Source: Burhinus oedicnemus (taxonomy: Eukaryota > Chordata > Aves > Charadriiformes > Burhinidae). From it: a stretch of DNA of 64,000 nt. This document shows, piece by piece, positions 24,535-37,954 of the stretch. A model generated the notes under the pieces. That model did no database searches. It had not been told where the DNA came from and saw only the letters and a program-made list of their open reading frames with translations. Numbering within the stretch: position 1 is the stretch's first letter; every line of letters starts with the position of its first letter. Location: positions 3,906,858 to 3,970,857 of the forward strand of contig VFFE01007257.1 of the NCBI GenBank assembly GCA_008921705.1, read 5' to 3'. A program made the translations under genes and the position numbers.

Positions 24535-27500
24535 GTAAGTCTACCAGATGTGTGGTTCTGTCTGCAACCTTTTACTTTGTTCAGATTCGTCTTAACTATT
24601 AACTTCACATTGTAACCCATGCTTTCTGTTGTGTCCTGCAGTTAAGGCTGTGGGGTTTGTGTTTTTCATTACTCCTGTGCTTTTTGAAGGATGGTGAACA
24701 GGCAGTGAAAGGTCAGACCGTACCTGGATTGAACCGTATAGTAGTTACATCTTTGGTCTACTGGTGACTCTTCAAAAATGTTTAGAAGAAGCAGGGAAGT
24801 GCAGGTGGATGAAATAAGCCTCTTGATGTCTTAATTCAGCTGTGACCTGACCCCTAACATCCTCTGTGTATCATAATCAACAGGGCTGACAAACAATAGA
24901 CTGTAGAAAAATTGTGGCATTGAGTTTTGTCTATTCTGTAAAAAGTAGCTATAGTCTGGTTAAAAAAAGGGGTAGCAAAAAGTACATTTCAGTCCTAAGT
25001 AGTGATATTTTGGTCTATACAGTAACTGAGAAAGTTACAGTAGACTGGCTGAAATAAATGCTAGATAAGTCATACTGAAGGAGCAGAAAATGGAATAGCA
25101 ATGAAAGTGGAAGGTAGCATATAAGGTCTGGTTGCAATTCCAGTATACACAACTGATAATCACTGGTCATTGATCATTGATTTAGTTCTGTTTTCTTTGT
25201 GGATGATCTGTTTCTATTAAAAAATACCAGAATCTTTAAATACACCTGAAGAGGAACACTTTTTTTCCCCTGTTTTGGAGAAAGTCAGGGCATCAAGACC
25301 AAAACAGTGTCTCAGTTTAATAAATTTATTTTATTTTTTTGTTTCACACACAGTGTTTCATCACAGTACTAACGTATTCTTTCGTTTTCTTTCCTGCTGC
25401 TGTATGTATAATTAAATGAATGGTGGGGTTATGTATTCAGTGGCAATAGAAAGATTTCTACAAGCTGATTTAAATTCACTGGAGAGGGAGAGAGTGACAA
25501 AGATATAAAATGATATTTATTTGAATGATGCATTGGGCTATGGTGGGTTTAAACAGTGCTTACAACTAGCACAAACAAGCAGGTTCTGTGAATACCATTT
25601 TAAATTGAAGAGCACATTCTTGCAGCCTTCGTTGTAGATTTTCTTCCTAAATTACTGGTAATTTTCTGCACTCTCAGAGAGCTATATAATCATACATGGT
25701 CAAAACATTGTACTGGGGATCCTAATAGAAAATGAATTCAACAAAACCATGTTTCCATGAACCCAAAACTGTAGCATGAGGTCAAGAATGAAAATGGCAA
25801 ATTTATGAGATAGCATTTGGCTGATTTTGGAAGAAGGGAAGGTTTTTCCATGGTGGCTAATAGTAAACTGTTTTGTTTAATGTCTTGCAGGTGCCTGTTT
25901 TGCCATAGAGATTAAGATCTTAATCTCCTGGTTAGCTGCTTATTCCTATTATATAAAAAACCCCAAACCTAGTTCCAAATAAAGATTGAACTCTTGTGAG
26001 CACAAGGCGGGGTGAATTTGCACATGACTTCTGCAGCGCTCTCTCCATTTTGAACAGGTGATTTCCTAAATAGTTCCTTATCAGGAAGCTTCTTTGTAAT
26101 GTTTTGCTGGCTGTGCGAAGGATAAGCTATCTTTAAGTCTCCCTTTTGTCATCATCATAATATCTGAGAGAGAGAGAAAAAGACATTTTAGTATGTTTCT
26201 CAGGTTTTTGTCTACGCAAGAAGAAGGGTTTATTGTTTCCTTTTTTCATACAGGAAATAATTATAGCTTATTAAAAATCAGTCAAGGATCTTAAGATGTA
26301 AAGACACTTTCGAAGTGTTTTTCATTCTGTAATTCTTATGTGCATACAGCATTTTGTAGAATTACAGTACAATGCTTTAAACTGACAAAAGTTACTAAAA
26401 ATGTAATTTTAACAAAGCTAAAAAATCTGAAAAATCACCTGTAAGAAACCCAGGATCTATCTACAGGGGGTTTTTGTGTTTTTTCTTTCAGAGTAATATT
26501 TTATTTCACAGGCATTTACTGCTTCTAAAGGCTTGTAAAGTAAAGTAGAATTTTTATGTAGCTATTGTATTTTGCTTTTTTCAAATCTAGAATGTCTTAG
26601 CTCTAAATATTTTTTTAATGTAAAATTTATTCCTGTTGTGACTTAGTTTGGTTTGTAGCAGTTATCACTTAATCATTTGTCCCCTTATCTTTTGAGACAG
26701 AAACTTGAAAATATTAAGGGTTGATGGTGAGACCAAACAAAAGAAATTCAATGATCCTACAGTGACACTGGTTTCATTTTAGGATGCCTAATTTTCAGTT
26801 AAAGAATTCCACTTTAAGCATGTTAAAGGCGATCTAAATGGGGAACTTCTGCTTTAAGCATGCTTTGTATTTCATGAAAGGGTTTTTCTGCACCTAGTCA
26901 ACTGCATCATCTAAGCATTTTTTTAGCGAATAAAAACAGATTATAGCAACATACTGAGAGGTAGCTGTTCATTAATCTGCTGTGCTATTGTACTCTTATA
27001 TGGGATGAGTCATAAGCTATTGAAGAAAAATCACAAACTATTTCGCTTTATTAAAATATTAGAAGCTAATTTATTCTAGTGCTATTTGGCTGCAGATTCA
27101 GAAAAGTCCTTCAGAAATCAATGTTTTTCATTTTCCTCCTGACTTGTCAAGGTGTCATTAACATGAGAGCAATGATAGCCATGTTGAAGAAGATTTTGAT
27201 TGCTTTTAGCTAGATAAAAAATGTGGAAACTCATAATTCACGCAGTCATTTACTTTTTGGTATCTTTTATGTTTCCTTCTGTGACTTTTAGGTAAACAGA
27301 AATCCTTGCTTTTTAAAAATATTTTTAAAGTGTTAAGTTGTAAACTTTCAAAGAAAAAAGTAGACGTATTTAGACGAGTAAGACTAAAGGAAGATGTAAT
27401 AAACATCCAGCGAGTTATGACTCTACTGCATAAGTTTTTTCTACAGATGCAGAAAATGAAATAGCATCCCAAGATCTGTGAACATAAAGTTGACATGAGT

Positions 27501-30500
27501 CATCATTGGAAAGATATCATTCCAGTACACTCAATTTGTGTGTCTCTGTAATCTGTCAGTTTATCTCTAACCATTGAGCTTGATGCATTTTCCCATTTTC
27601 TTTGTCTTACCTGAAGAAATCTGGGGTTTAGGTTTCTAAATTCCCATACTAGGCTGATGCACGTTTTTCAGAGTATTTCAGAAGGTGTCTCAGATTGCAT
27701 TAGACATTTTATGTTCCACTCTTCATGGAAGTCTAAACCTGTCCAGTCCTTAAGTAGGTTGTAAACACTTGTTTAAATTATAGTGACATAGGTCCTGTCA
27801 TGAATTTTCTTCCATTTCAGCACTCAAGTGTTTCCACTAATATAAAGTACGGTTTGGACTGATCTTTTCCCAAATAAGGTATTTTTAAAATAGTCTTTCC
27901 AAGTTTTTACTTAATGTTCTTTCTTAATCCCTAATCCCAGGCTTCTCAGACAGCAGGAATTTTAATGACATACAGGATGTATAGAGGTTTTGTTAACTGT
28001 TACTTCACTGAAGCTTTTCAGAGGATAAATGTAAGTTTAATTTGGAGAAAGAAAAATAAGAAACTGAGAAGGACTTTGCAGGATTTTAAGGTCATAATTT
28101 GCAAAGCCTTGTCTTTGAATAAGCTTTATTTACTTATTTTTGCAATTTCTGAGTTTCTAAATATTTGCAAGTATTGTTTATTGGGCGGGCACATGTCATC
28201 ATGGCGATATGCTTGTTATGACTATAACAGTGTTACAAAGAAAAGGCAAACTAGAAAGGGCAAATTTTCAACTATGCAAAGTATAAAGCTTATGAAATTT
28301 TATTGAAAAAGAATGGAGAGGAATAGTCTGAATGCAAAGGAAACTTGGAAAATAATTGAGCTTTTTGACCTTGCAAGTAGTGCTGTATGAGGCTGAATTC
28401 TTGCATAAAGAATATAAAAAATAGGAGTGTTCAGATGTAATACTTCTGTTCTACCTTTTCAAGGAGGAACAAGTAAAGATTTAGGAGATTAATTCTCCTG
28501 TCATCTTCTAAAATCCTTGAGGATTCATGATCTTTCATAAAACTCATATGGAAATGGATTAAGCTTTGCTCTTGTCTAACGTAAAAGACTCCTTTAGAAC
28601 AACTGAAATATTGATTTTTTTTGCCAGCTTTTTTAGATAGCATCTATTTAGTGAGTGGGAAAAGTAGACTGAATATTAACTGTTCCAAAAAGTTTTACCC
28701 TAATCAGTTTGAAGCAGCATCAGTCAAGTTTGAATCTGTTGTATTATTAGTGTTATTTAAATATATATGAAAATATTTGCAATAGGAGTAGTTCATTTTT
28801 GTAGTGGCATGTCCAGTCTTTGTCACTGATAGTGTGTGGAAAATGTTTTATTGTTACTGCAGTTTACAGAGACAGACCTATCCTACAGGACAATTAAAAT
28901 TGAGAAGTAACATGATGAACCAAGCTCTGCTATACCATTAAATATTGCTTGTCCTGTTGCTAGTAAATGCTATCAAAAATAGTTGCTGCAGTTTCAAAGA
29001 ATGGAATTAGAATAATATGCGTGAGGTTCATACAGTAATAAAGTTCTTACTTTTATCATTCATTTTACTTTTGTTTTTTTAGTTAATTTACCTTTTGTAT
29101 TGCTTAACTTTTCTAGGTTTTTTGTGTGAGGCAAATTACAAAAAAAGGGGGTTATATTTGTTTGTTCAATAAAGATCTGCTTTCACCCAAAATCTGGAAA
29201 GAATTATATATCTTTAGTAAAAGCCCCAAATTGTCTAAGAAATATTAGTAGATAAGTAGTTTAGAAGTTGCCCTGAGAGCTATTCTATTAATGTTCCCTA
29301 CTGTTTATGCAGAAGTCCTCTTGCTACTTGTGGTTTGCGATGTAGTAGGTGAAGTCCTCAAAGGAAAACAAAGGCCGAAGCAACAAGGATGTATCTTTGT
29401 GACACAAAAGCATAGCTCCTGTGGTCAGGCCATGGTGAATGGTTCTGGCTACAAGAGGAGCTAAATAATTATAGGAATGACAAAAATACCCCACCCCAAA
29501 TCATGAAAGCTTCTACAAAAACAAGTGATGTGAAATAAAATTATAACATTCAGAATGTTTAATCATCAAGATTAGGACTGAAACCTTTATGTGGGGCAGG
29601 AACATCTGGCACTGTGGAGTTTCTTGCTTTGACAGCCAAGAGGGGGACATCGGATTAGTGGTCTAATCATTAGTAACTTCTACTGTCAATAAAAGTGAAA
29701 GAGAGTGAGAGTCTTCAAAGTTATTACTACTTTGTTTAGGAAAGACAATGATAGGGAAGGAGATAAAGCTTCTAACATTAATTCTGATTGCAAAATTATG
29801 AAATGGGGCAAGGACAAATAGGTAAAGTAGTCTGGCAGCCAAAATCACTTAAGCTCTAAACAAGAAAGGACGTATGTAGTTCAACGTGTGTTAATGGTTT
29901 TTTTTTTTAATCACACATAGTTGTAATTAATGCACTGTATTTGCAAGTGCATTTCTTATGCGTAGAGCTGTTTGACAGTAAGGCTGTTGGTGTTGTTCAA
30001 TGTAACTGTCTCCTAATCGTCATTGGATGAACAGTAGCTTTGATTAATGAGCAGTTCAGCTGGGCTGGGACTCATTACTGAGGAACCTGTCTAGTCCAGT
30101 TCCTTAAAGATTGGTCTTGCAGAATAACTAGGCAATATAACTTGGGATACATTCTAAATAGTGGTAGTATAACAGGATAGTGTAACACATTCCACGCAGT
30201 GGAGCAGGCCAAGCTATTTGAAGCTGTGAGTGTCTGAATTAGAATGTCTCCTTACCTCTTCCCCTTCCTTAGACTTATGTGGGCGTGGTTTCTATACAAG
30301 CTGGATCACATGCACAGTATCTCGTTCTTACACAAAGTCATTTAATAAATGGATACTGTTCTCTTAACCTTTTTCTTTCCTGATGTATTTATGCAGGATG
30401 CAGAAACTGCCTGTGAGTGACTTAAGTTTTGTAAAACCTCTCCAGCTCTCCCTTGTATTTATACAAGTTTGAGAAGTTACTTTAGCCAGGTCTAGAATTA

Positions 30501-31491
30501 TGCATTAGACCTTGAATTCATAATCTAAACTCACCTCAACTTTTTGTGACTTTCTTTGCATTAACTAACGTATCGTTGTATGTTATTGGCTGGTTAATAA
30601 TGACACTGGCTTATTTACCTTCAATGGGAAAATAAATCAAAATTCTTTGGAAACAAATATGAAAACTGCATTTGAACTGCAGAAAAATCCTATTGATCAG
30701 ATGCTTGATGACCTAGTTTCAAACTAACACACTGCTGTGCCCAATCTAAGAAGTCTATAAAACTAATTAGCAGGATTGTTTAACCCCTTTTCTTTTGATT
30801 TTAAACTTGAGACCATTTGTATCAAAGGATGTCTACAGAAGGGGAAACGTTACTGCTCTTTGTTATGGCAAGAACAAACAAAATTCATCTCACCATTTAA
30901 ATAAAACACCTTTTAAAACTTGATGTCAAACAGCAAATATATAAGAACAAACAGGGCCAGATGAACATAGTAACTGGAGAGGATAAATGTAGTAAATACC
31001 AATTTAGTAGTTATTGCAAAGGCAAAATATTGTATTTCAGCATGTTGTGGCTTGTTGGGGGAGGAAAAGTAGAAAGAATAAAGAGTTTTACAAATTTGAA
31101 GTATCAATGCATTGTTAGAAATTGAAGATGTCATCTGAATTTTTATTTTTATGACACAGGTACTTTTAAGAGCATTCAAACCTGTAAAGGATAAATACTT
31201 TCTTGAACTAGCTTGGAAGTGTGGGATGTTCTTTTAATGTTTCAAGTCAAATCTAAAACATTCATCAAATAAAAATTTCAATGTGCAATTACAATAAACA
31301 TTCACAGGTTTTCTAGCTCAGAAGATCTATGGAAAGACTTTATTACTATTTTCATATAACATTTTGTTTTAAGAGACCACAGTAGGGTCTACTGAGACCA
31401 CCTACAGCAGTCGTTATTTTATATCAGGAGTTTACTTTTGTGTCAAATGTCACGACTGTCCCTGTTTACTACACTTTGATTCACATTGCAG
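24535..31491. other. AT-rich tract without a supported gene
   Basis: This is nearly 7 kb with no recognisable repeat or exon. The best open frames are 113 codons (27965-28306, plus) and 96 codons (27206-27496, minus). Both are lysine-, phenylalanine- and isoleucine-rich, as chance frames in AT-rich DNA are. A (GA)n run lies near 26168. A GTGGGCGTGG word at about 30280 is a possible EGR/KLF-type site, in isolation. Confidence 0.5.
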
Positions 31492-31565
31492 AGCATGACC
31501 TGAGCTTCCTTCAGATGAAACAAAACGGAAAGATACGTTCCAGCAGCGCATCCAAGGTGCTCTAG
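31492..31565 (+). other. Candidate short terminal coding exon
   Basis: A pyrimidine-containing tract ending TTCACATTGCAG (AG at 31490-31491) precedes an open stretch of 23 complete codons that ends at TAG (31563-31565). The peptide begins HDLSFLQMKQNGK and ends SSSASKVL, a hydrophilic serine/lysine-rich tail. An AATAAA lies at 31607-31612, about 40 bases after the stop. I recognise no protein family, and such short combinations can occur by chance in 64 kb. If real, it would be an alternative last exon of a gene whose other exons lie outside or were not recognised. Confidence 0.18.
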
Positions 31566-31612
31566 TCACTAATAGGCAGTTTGTCCACAAGACTTGAGCT
31601 ACTTGGAATAAA

Positions 31613-34600
31613 ACGCCAAAAAAGCATGTAACTCACTGTTTCAGACTATAGATTTTTTTCTGCTAGTCTAGACATAGATGTTTTAATCTGTTGTCTGTTA
31701 TTTTTACAGCTGGCACTTTGTATTCAGAATAATAACTTTTGCACAGACTTTGGTTTTAGAAAATCCTGAAGTTTCATTGCAAAGGCAGGTACTTCTGAAA
31801 TTACCGCAAAGCAGGACTTCATCAGGCAGGGTATGTTAGTAATGGGTGTGACAGAAGGCCTTGTCCCCTGAAATGTGTATCAGAGCTCCTGCGTTGGCCT
31901 TCAGAGTTGACTTTTTCTACAAAAGTGTCCCCCTTCCCACTCACAACTTTTAATGATTCCAGGGTGAAACCATCAGACTCTGGACATAGGCATTCCAGCA
32001 TATGTTGCAATTCTTCCCGCTATTGCAGATAACTTTCTTTTAGATTCATTTCAAGACTGGATTTACTTTTTTGGAACACTTTTAGTGTTCACTTTTGGTG
32101 CTAAGTGCATTTTTTGTCACTTGTACAAATACCAAAGACTAGGAATCCAACCTCTAGATTGATGCGGATTTGCACTGTGTAATTAGCTACAACATATGAT
32201 CTGAATTTGACAGAGAAGTAAAAAAAAAAAAAAAAAAAGTAAAATACATGCTGTGACATAGAAAACAGATTAAGCTATGATTTACCTTTATTTTTTTATT
32301 ATATTAAAAAAAATCACACAGTTGCCTAGATCCAAACAATTTTTTATTGGAGAGCGGAATAAATTGAAATAAATAGATATGTGAGGAAAAGCGTATCTCA
32401 AAGCAGTAACACTGAAAACAAAGAAAAATATCTCCTAGGGGCAAAGAAGGTGACCTGGAATGCTTTTATATTGATCTTGATTAAGTTTTTAAACTTGTGG
32501 TCATAGTAACAGCAGTGAAGACCGTTTTCAAAATGACCCAAAGCTCTTGGAAAAGAAGTGGAAGATTGGACCATCACTCATCTTTAACAGCAGACAGACA
32601 ATCAGTTGAGTTTGGTTTCCCTTAGGCCATACATTTTTCCTTTGCATTTTGTTTTAAGCTTTAATATTTTAACTTTCAGTTTATACCTATAATCTGGAAA
32701 ATGGTTTTGGTTAGTACTTTTATTAGACTGAGTGAGATAAAATGGCTGTTAGTACACCCAAAAGAAAACATCCACTGTGGTGAAGGTATCTCCTGAACTA
32801 CATGAAACAAAAAGATTAAATTTGACACGGTAAATAAAGGTCACAAAGCTGATGAGAGACCTGCTTCTTCTCAGCTGGATTCTTTTCTCCATTTTAATTG
32901 AGTTACTGCGAGTGAGTAAGGAATGAAGCCCACAGAGTCTTTCAACAGATAGTTTAACATTTTAAATTGTTAACAGGTCAGATTCATGCCATCTTGCTTC
33001 TGTAAGAAGAGCAGAGCCTGTTAATGTTAATATTTAATATTAATCATTACTATTGGTCATCATTTCTGACCATTTAAGATACATACCCATCATAGTGTAG
33101 CAACATAGTGGCTATGTATATCTTTGTGTATAAAAATTTCCTATTATTTTCTTTGATGTATAGACATCTAATAAAATTAAATAATTGGACTTCTGTTTAA
33201 GAAAGTAGGTTCAGGGTACTTACTGACTCAAGGCATGAATCTAGGTAGTAACAGCATAATTACTTGCTAATTGGTATGTGATTACACTTACATTGGCCTG
33301 TCACAATTATAAAAGATATCGTAATTGCATCTCAAAATAATGGTGTTACTCCATCATGTTACCTTCCACTTAACTGAATGGAAAAGAAAACTTTTTAATT
33401 ACTTTGAGATATGATCTTCAGATTCTGGACATTAAAGAAGTTTGGGTTTTTTTATTTGGAATGGCAATTTTTGAAGAAACTATTCCATTCAAAACTAAGT
33501 TTGAAGGAAAACCTTATCGTGTAATGAGAGTCTGAAATTAAGCTCCTAATTGCAGGATATTTCTGAACTCTTTATTGTATACCATCAGACTATTAAGGGT
33601 AATATCTTTTACATAATGATAGCAATTTAGTGAACATTTATCATTGAATATTTCAACTTACAATGTTTTAAGCTACACTACTAGTCAATTTTAGAAGCTA
33701 AAAATGGTGCTTCATTGCCCCAGGGAAGCCACTTAAGTTAACCTAATGGCATAGGGTAGCACCTTGGGGAGGTTGCAAAGTGTACACGAAGCGTTTTCTG
33801 CCTAGGTCCCACTTGTGTTCTCCACCCAAAGAAGCAAGTAGGAAAGATAGGCAATTCTCTGAGGAGATGCTTTCATGCCCAAAATCTAACCTTCACAGTT
33901 GCTTTCATCTGTAGACTGAAGACTAATGGACTTCTGAATTCGAAATACCATTGGGGAATACCTGTTTTGCAAAAATGTAGACATAGTGATGTGTACAGTA
34001 TTTAAAGCTGAAGCTTAGAAATTTTAAAAGCTCCTGAATGCCCACATGTGGAAATTATGTTTTTGTTTCCAGCACCAAACTGTGGGAGACATTCAAATGG
34101 CATTTATAAACCTCCTTAAAGTAATAGCATAGTCCCATTAAAAAAATTTTAAAAGGTTGAGTCAGAGAAAAAAAAAATATTTCTTTGTATTCTTATGATA
34201 CATAAAAATGTAGAAATAAGTAACTTGACTTTCGTGTTACTAAACCCAGTATAGGCTGCCAGGCTAAAAATAGATCACAGCGATCATGGAAGAAAAGCTA
34301 AAATAGACGGGGGAGATGGGAGTAACATCTGCTAGATCCAAAAATTTTGCAGAGGCATGGAATCAGTGCTGCTGTTTTAATAATCTTTTAGTCCCCATGA
34401 TTGAAAGCAAACATGGAAAGAAGAAAAACGCCTTTTTCTTTTTCATTTCTTTCAAATAATTCACTTACAGCCTGGTAGCTGCTTCACGCACATTCTATTT
34501 GAGAATAGGCTTGCTTCTAGCAATATAATGTATATGTTTGATTAATCTCGGCACAAAAGGAAGCACAAAAGGATTAGTACCATGTGTCTTCTTATTTCTG

Positions 34601-34924
34601 CTTCATCCATTAGTTCATAAATTACACTGAGAGTTGGTGTTTATACAAACTTTACAAATTCTTAGGAATTTCTAAATTGCTCAGAAGCCAGTTGGTTTAA
34701 AATCCATTTAGTTAAACACAGTAGAAAAAACGTGTTCCAGTTAAAAATATATTCAAGACCTGATTTTCATTAATCTGGGTTAGCTCTTATTTAGACAGGA
34801 TGTGAGTTATGAGATTTTCTAGGTAAGGCTATTTGCTTGATTAGCATCAGCAGTGCTTATAAAGATATATCAGCTCTTTTCCTCTGAGATACCAAGAAGC
34901 AATTGTTTTTTCCATGCCAGTGTA
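31613..34924. other. AT-rich tract without a supported gene
   Basis: The only notable item is an uninterrupted run of 19 adenines (32220-32238). Open frames do not exceed 62 codons. Upstream of the A-run I could not recognise any processed-pseudogene or SINE sequence, and no target-site duplication is apparent. Confidence 0.55.
32220..32238 (+). repeat. Poly(A) tract, 19 bases
   Basis: Nineteen uninterrupted adenines are preceded by GAGAAGT and followed by GTAAAATAC. Avian CR1 does not normally leave poly-A tails, so this is either a simple mononucleotide repeat or the tail of an unrecognised retroposed sequence. Its length is likely to vary among individuals. Confidence 0.9.
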
Positions 34925-35437
34925 TTATAGAGAAATATACACCTCATCATAAAAATCTCCTTCCATTGGTACGAAGGCAGAATAATTAGATGGGTATTGC
35001 TGCAAGATATTGGACTGATAACGAAGGCTAACCATATGCTCAACGGTGCTTAGAAGAGGCACAAGTTCATTAGTATTTTTGCTGCTGCCAGTGTTGTCAA
35101 CAAAAGTATTATTTCTGTAAATAGTTGCCCTTACGGGCTGTGTACGCTCTAGCTGCCTGGGAATCAAGTGTGTACAGAAGGATAAAAGAAGTGCTAGAAG
35201 GGTAGAGACTAATCCTATGGAACTTGACACAATAGCAGACACTGAGGTCTTCCAAAATCTGGACTCCATCCATAAGTGTATCGTGTTCCACCGTGGTATC
35301 ATTACTTTCGATTGCAAACAGGTTGTTGCACTGTAAACTGCGTTGCTGTCATGTAGCACACATTCCAATACAACATCCTGGAACAATTTTCCCTGCCTTC
35401 CTAACTGACGCCTCCTGTCAGTTAACTTCATCCTCAT
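34925..35437 (-). other. 170-codon ORF with one hydrophobic segment, status unknown
   Basis: This is the longest open frame in the window. The predicted polypeptide has a basic start (MRMKLTDRRRQLGRQGK), a hydrophobic stretch at about residues 66-88 (VSAIVSSSIGLVSTLLALLL) long enough to span a membrane, two N-x-S/T sequons after it and a tyrosine-rich acidic end (FYDEVYISL). A further open stretch of about 20 codons lies directly upstream in a different frame. It follows a decent acceptor (GTGTTTACAG, ending near 35500 on the minus strand). The two frames meet at a GAGAGAGA run, as after a one-base slip. I recognise no family. The ORF could be a lineage-specific last exon, a decayed gene with a frameshift, or chance, since about one frame of this length is expected here by my rough estimate. 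Confidence 0.18.
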
Positions 35438-37954
35438 TTCTCTCTCCGCTGCAGCTCTGTGTTCATTTGAGGCTCTTCAGACACTTGATTCTTCATTATC
35501 TGTAAACACATGGAGAAAATTTTTCACCAGAGAAATTGTTTCACATTGCAGGGTATTTGCAGCTTCTTTGGACAGTCTGAGGTAAGGTACGGGAAAGTCG
35601 TCTTTATTTTTCACTCCTTTCCAACTGAAATTCTCCACATTTATTTGTCATTAAAAAACACTTAATTGAGACATTATGCTCCAGTGTGTCAATTTTTGTT
35701 ACAGAGTGTATGTTACCGCACATCTTGGTTCTAAACATCAGTTAATAGCTTAAAATAGGTGTAGTAAAAAGCATATGAAACCTTAAGCATCGCTATGAAG
35801 TCTTACTCAGGTACAAAAACGTTAGACTTGCTGAATCTGATGCTTAATTCAAGCCTCACTATATAGAGGAACCTTTTTGAACAATTTAAACTTTTTTTTA
35901 GATAATAGCTTTAGAAGTTTTCAGCCTTCTTCCGTTTCTAAATCTGCTGCTGAAACACATATTTCTCTCTCATCTGTTCTGACTCACCTCTTTCCAATCC
36001 CTAATGGATTCCCCCTGCCTGCCCTTGAGTTATAGACCATTTCTGAAATGCTGTATGACAGCACTTTCTTGCAGTGTTTTCAAAAAAGAAAAATTGGCTG
36101 TTTATCTCTCAAAGTCCTGAAAAAGAACTTTTGCTCTTAGCATTTTCACGAGGTGGAGGGCCGAGGTTGGTTTTCTCTTCAATATCTGATGGGAAGACAG
36201 TATAGGGAAGAGTCATATAGATAACTCTTTAATCAAGGTCCCAGTCTTGCAAAGCACTAATCTTTCCGTAAGGGTACTGAGCATGCTCAGTTCCCACAGA
36301 AGGCAGTGTAAGCCAAGCACACTCAGCAGCATCCTCCAGATCTGAAATTTAATGGTGTTTAGTCCGAACGGGTACATGTATACGAAAAAAGATTCACCGT
36401 ATGGAAATCAAGACAGCAGGAGGCAGGTGATCCAGCTTGGTGACGTACACTAATAATTAAGAGCTTTCCTTGTTTTCTTACGTGAACAATAACCAGCAGT
36501 AGTTCTTGGGCATTTCCACTGCTGATTGGGAAAGTCTTTAGTAACATATAACTTTTCTCTGTGAAGAGAAATAATTGAATCAGTGCAACCAAATCACCTT
36601 TGATATTCTCAGTGTAAGCTCAACATGATGACCTGTGTAAGTCCATCACTATTAAGAAGTTAAGATATTTTTACTGGTTTTGGCACATGATCTTTTCGAA
36701 TATTTCAAATATTTTAAGCATTTTTAAAATACGGGCATTAGGAATTGCTATGTTGCTGTAACAGTGACTTTGACAGTGTTACACAAAGCTGTTTACCTGC
36801 CCTTCCTGAATAGTTTACTTTGAAAAGCCAAGGATTTTGATTTTTTTTATTTACTGAGCCACAATAATATTAACTAGGAGGATATCTGCTGAACTGATCT
36901 CAGATCCTTTCAGCTTTGTTCTTTATGTACCATTTGTTGTAAAAATTTAAGGGGATTCCATATTTCTTCAACATCTTGTTGGGAGGACTGTTCAGAGATA
37001 CTGCCCTTGAAGGTACCACTCAAAACATATCCAAAAAGTCAAGTTCCCTGTTGTTTCTTCTCCATGTTCTTCCTGCATCCATTCTTTGTTCTGCCATTCA
37101 GCCTTTTAGGACTCCTAGATTATAATTCTGGTGCCCACAGGACACTTTGCCCTTGGCTACTGCTAAAACTCAGTCTGTAGGATTCTGCCAGCGCCAGAGT
37201 GTAACACTGTACAAACAGTGTTTGTTCTGAATTAGCTTGGTCTTCCATTGCACGATTAATTGCACAATACCAAACTTAATTTGTAGTAGTTCTGTATTAA
37301 TTTCTAATTGTTCATCTACAGGGAATGACCCATAATGGAGTTACCTCTTTCATTTTTCTCTTGAAATTTGACATCACAAGATTACCATAGTCTTTTGGGG
37401 GGAAGACACTTCAGAATGAACCTTCCACTCATTTAGACTCTTTTAGGTGTTTCAATACTTGCATCCTTTTTCTTGTTTCCTCCCAATTAAATTTTTTCAT
37501 TAGCAAGTCCTTGACTGAACCATTTTGAGCAGAAGAGATGAAAAAACATGTAAATAATGAAGTGATACATACTTACAGAGTGGGTACAGGTGGGTTGTTC
37601 TTAGCAGATTTTTGTGTTTAATGATGCTTAAGGCAATTTAATATCACAGAAGAAAGCTAGCTCCCCTCCTTCAGCTGAACAAAACCAAAGTGCAGTTGTG
37701 GGGTTTTTTATTACTGACAGAGCACCACTATGTGCAGTATTATATCACTAATTTCTCATCTCTTCAGCCAAATGCCATAGGCTAATTCTGTCTCGTGGCT
37801 GATTCTCTGTGTCTCTCAGATCCTTCTAAAAGAAGTTCTTAATCTGAGAGTGGAGAAGGGCAAACTGCATTTTACTGAGTGAGAATTAAAGTGGTAAAAT
37901 GAAGCTCGGTTAGGGAGAGAAAAGGTGAATATGAAGAGGATGAGAAAAACACTC
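35438..37954. other. AT-rich tract without a supported gene
   Basis: Apart from the first 60 bases, which may belong to the candidate exon upstream of the 35-kb ORF, nothing is supported. Open frames are at most 77 codons. Pyrimidine-rich text at about 37040-37110 looked like antisense LINE sequence but could not be aligned to CR1 landmarks. Confidence 0.5.

Noticed and set aside
27965..28306. 113-codon plus-strand frame
   Set aside because: It is K/F/I/Y-rich, as chance frames in AT-rich DNA are, with no domain and no matching donor or acceptor pair.
37040..37320. Pyrimidine-rich text suspected to be antisense LINE sequence
   Set aside because: It could not be placed on any ordered set of CR1 or L2 landmarks.
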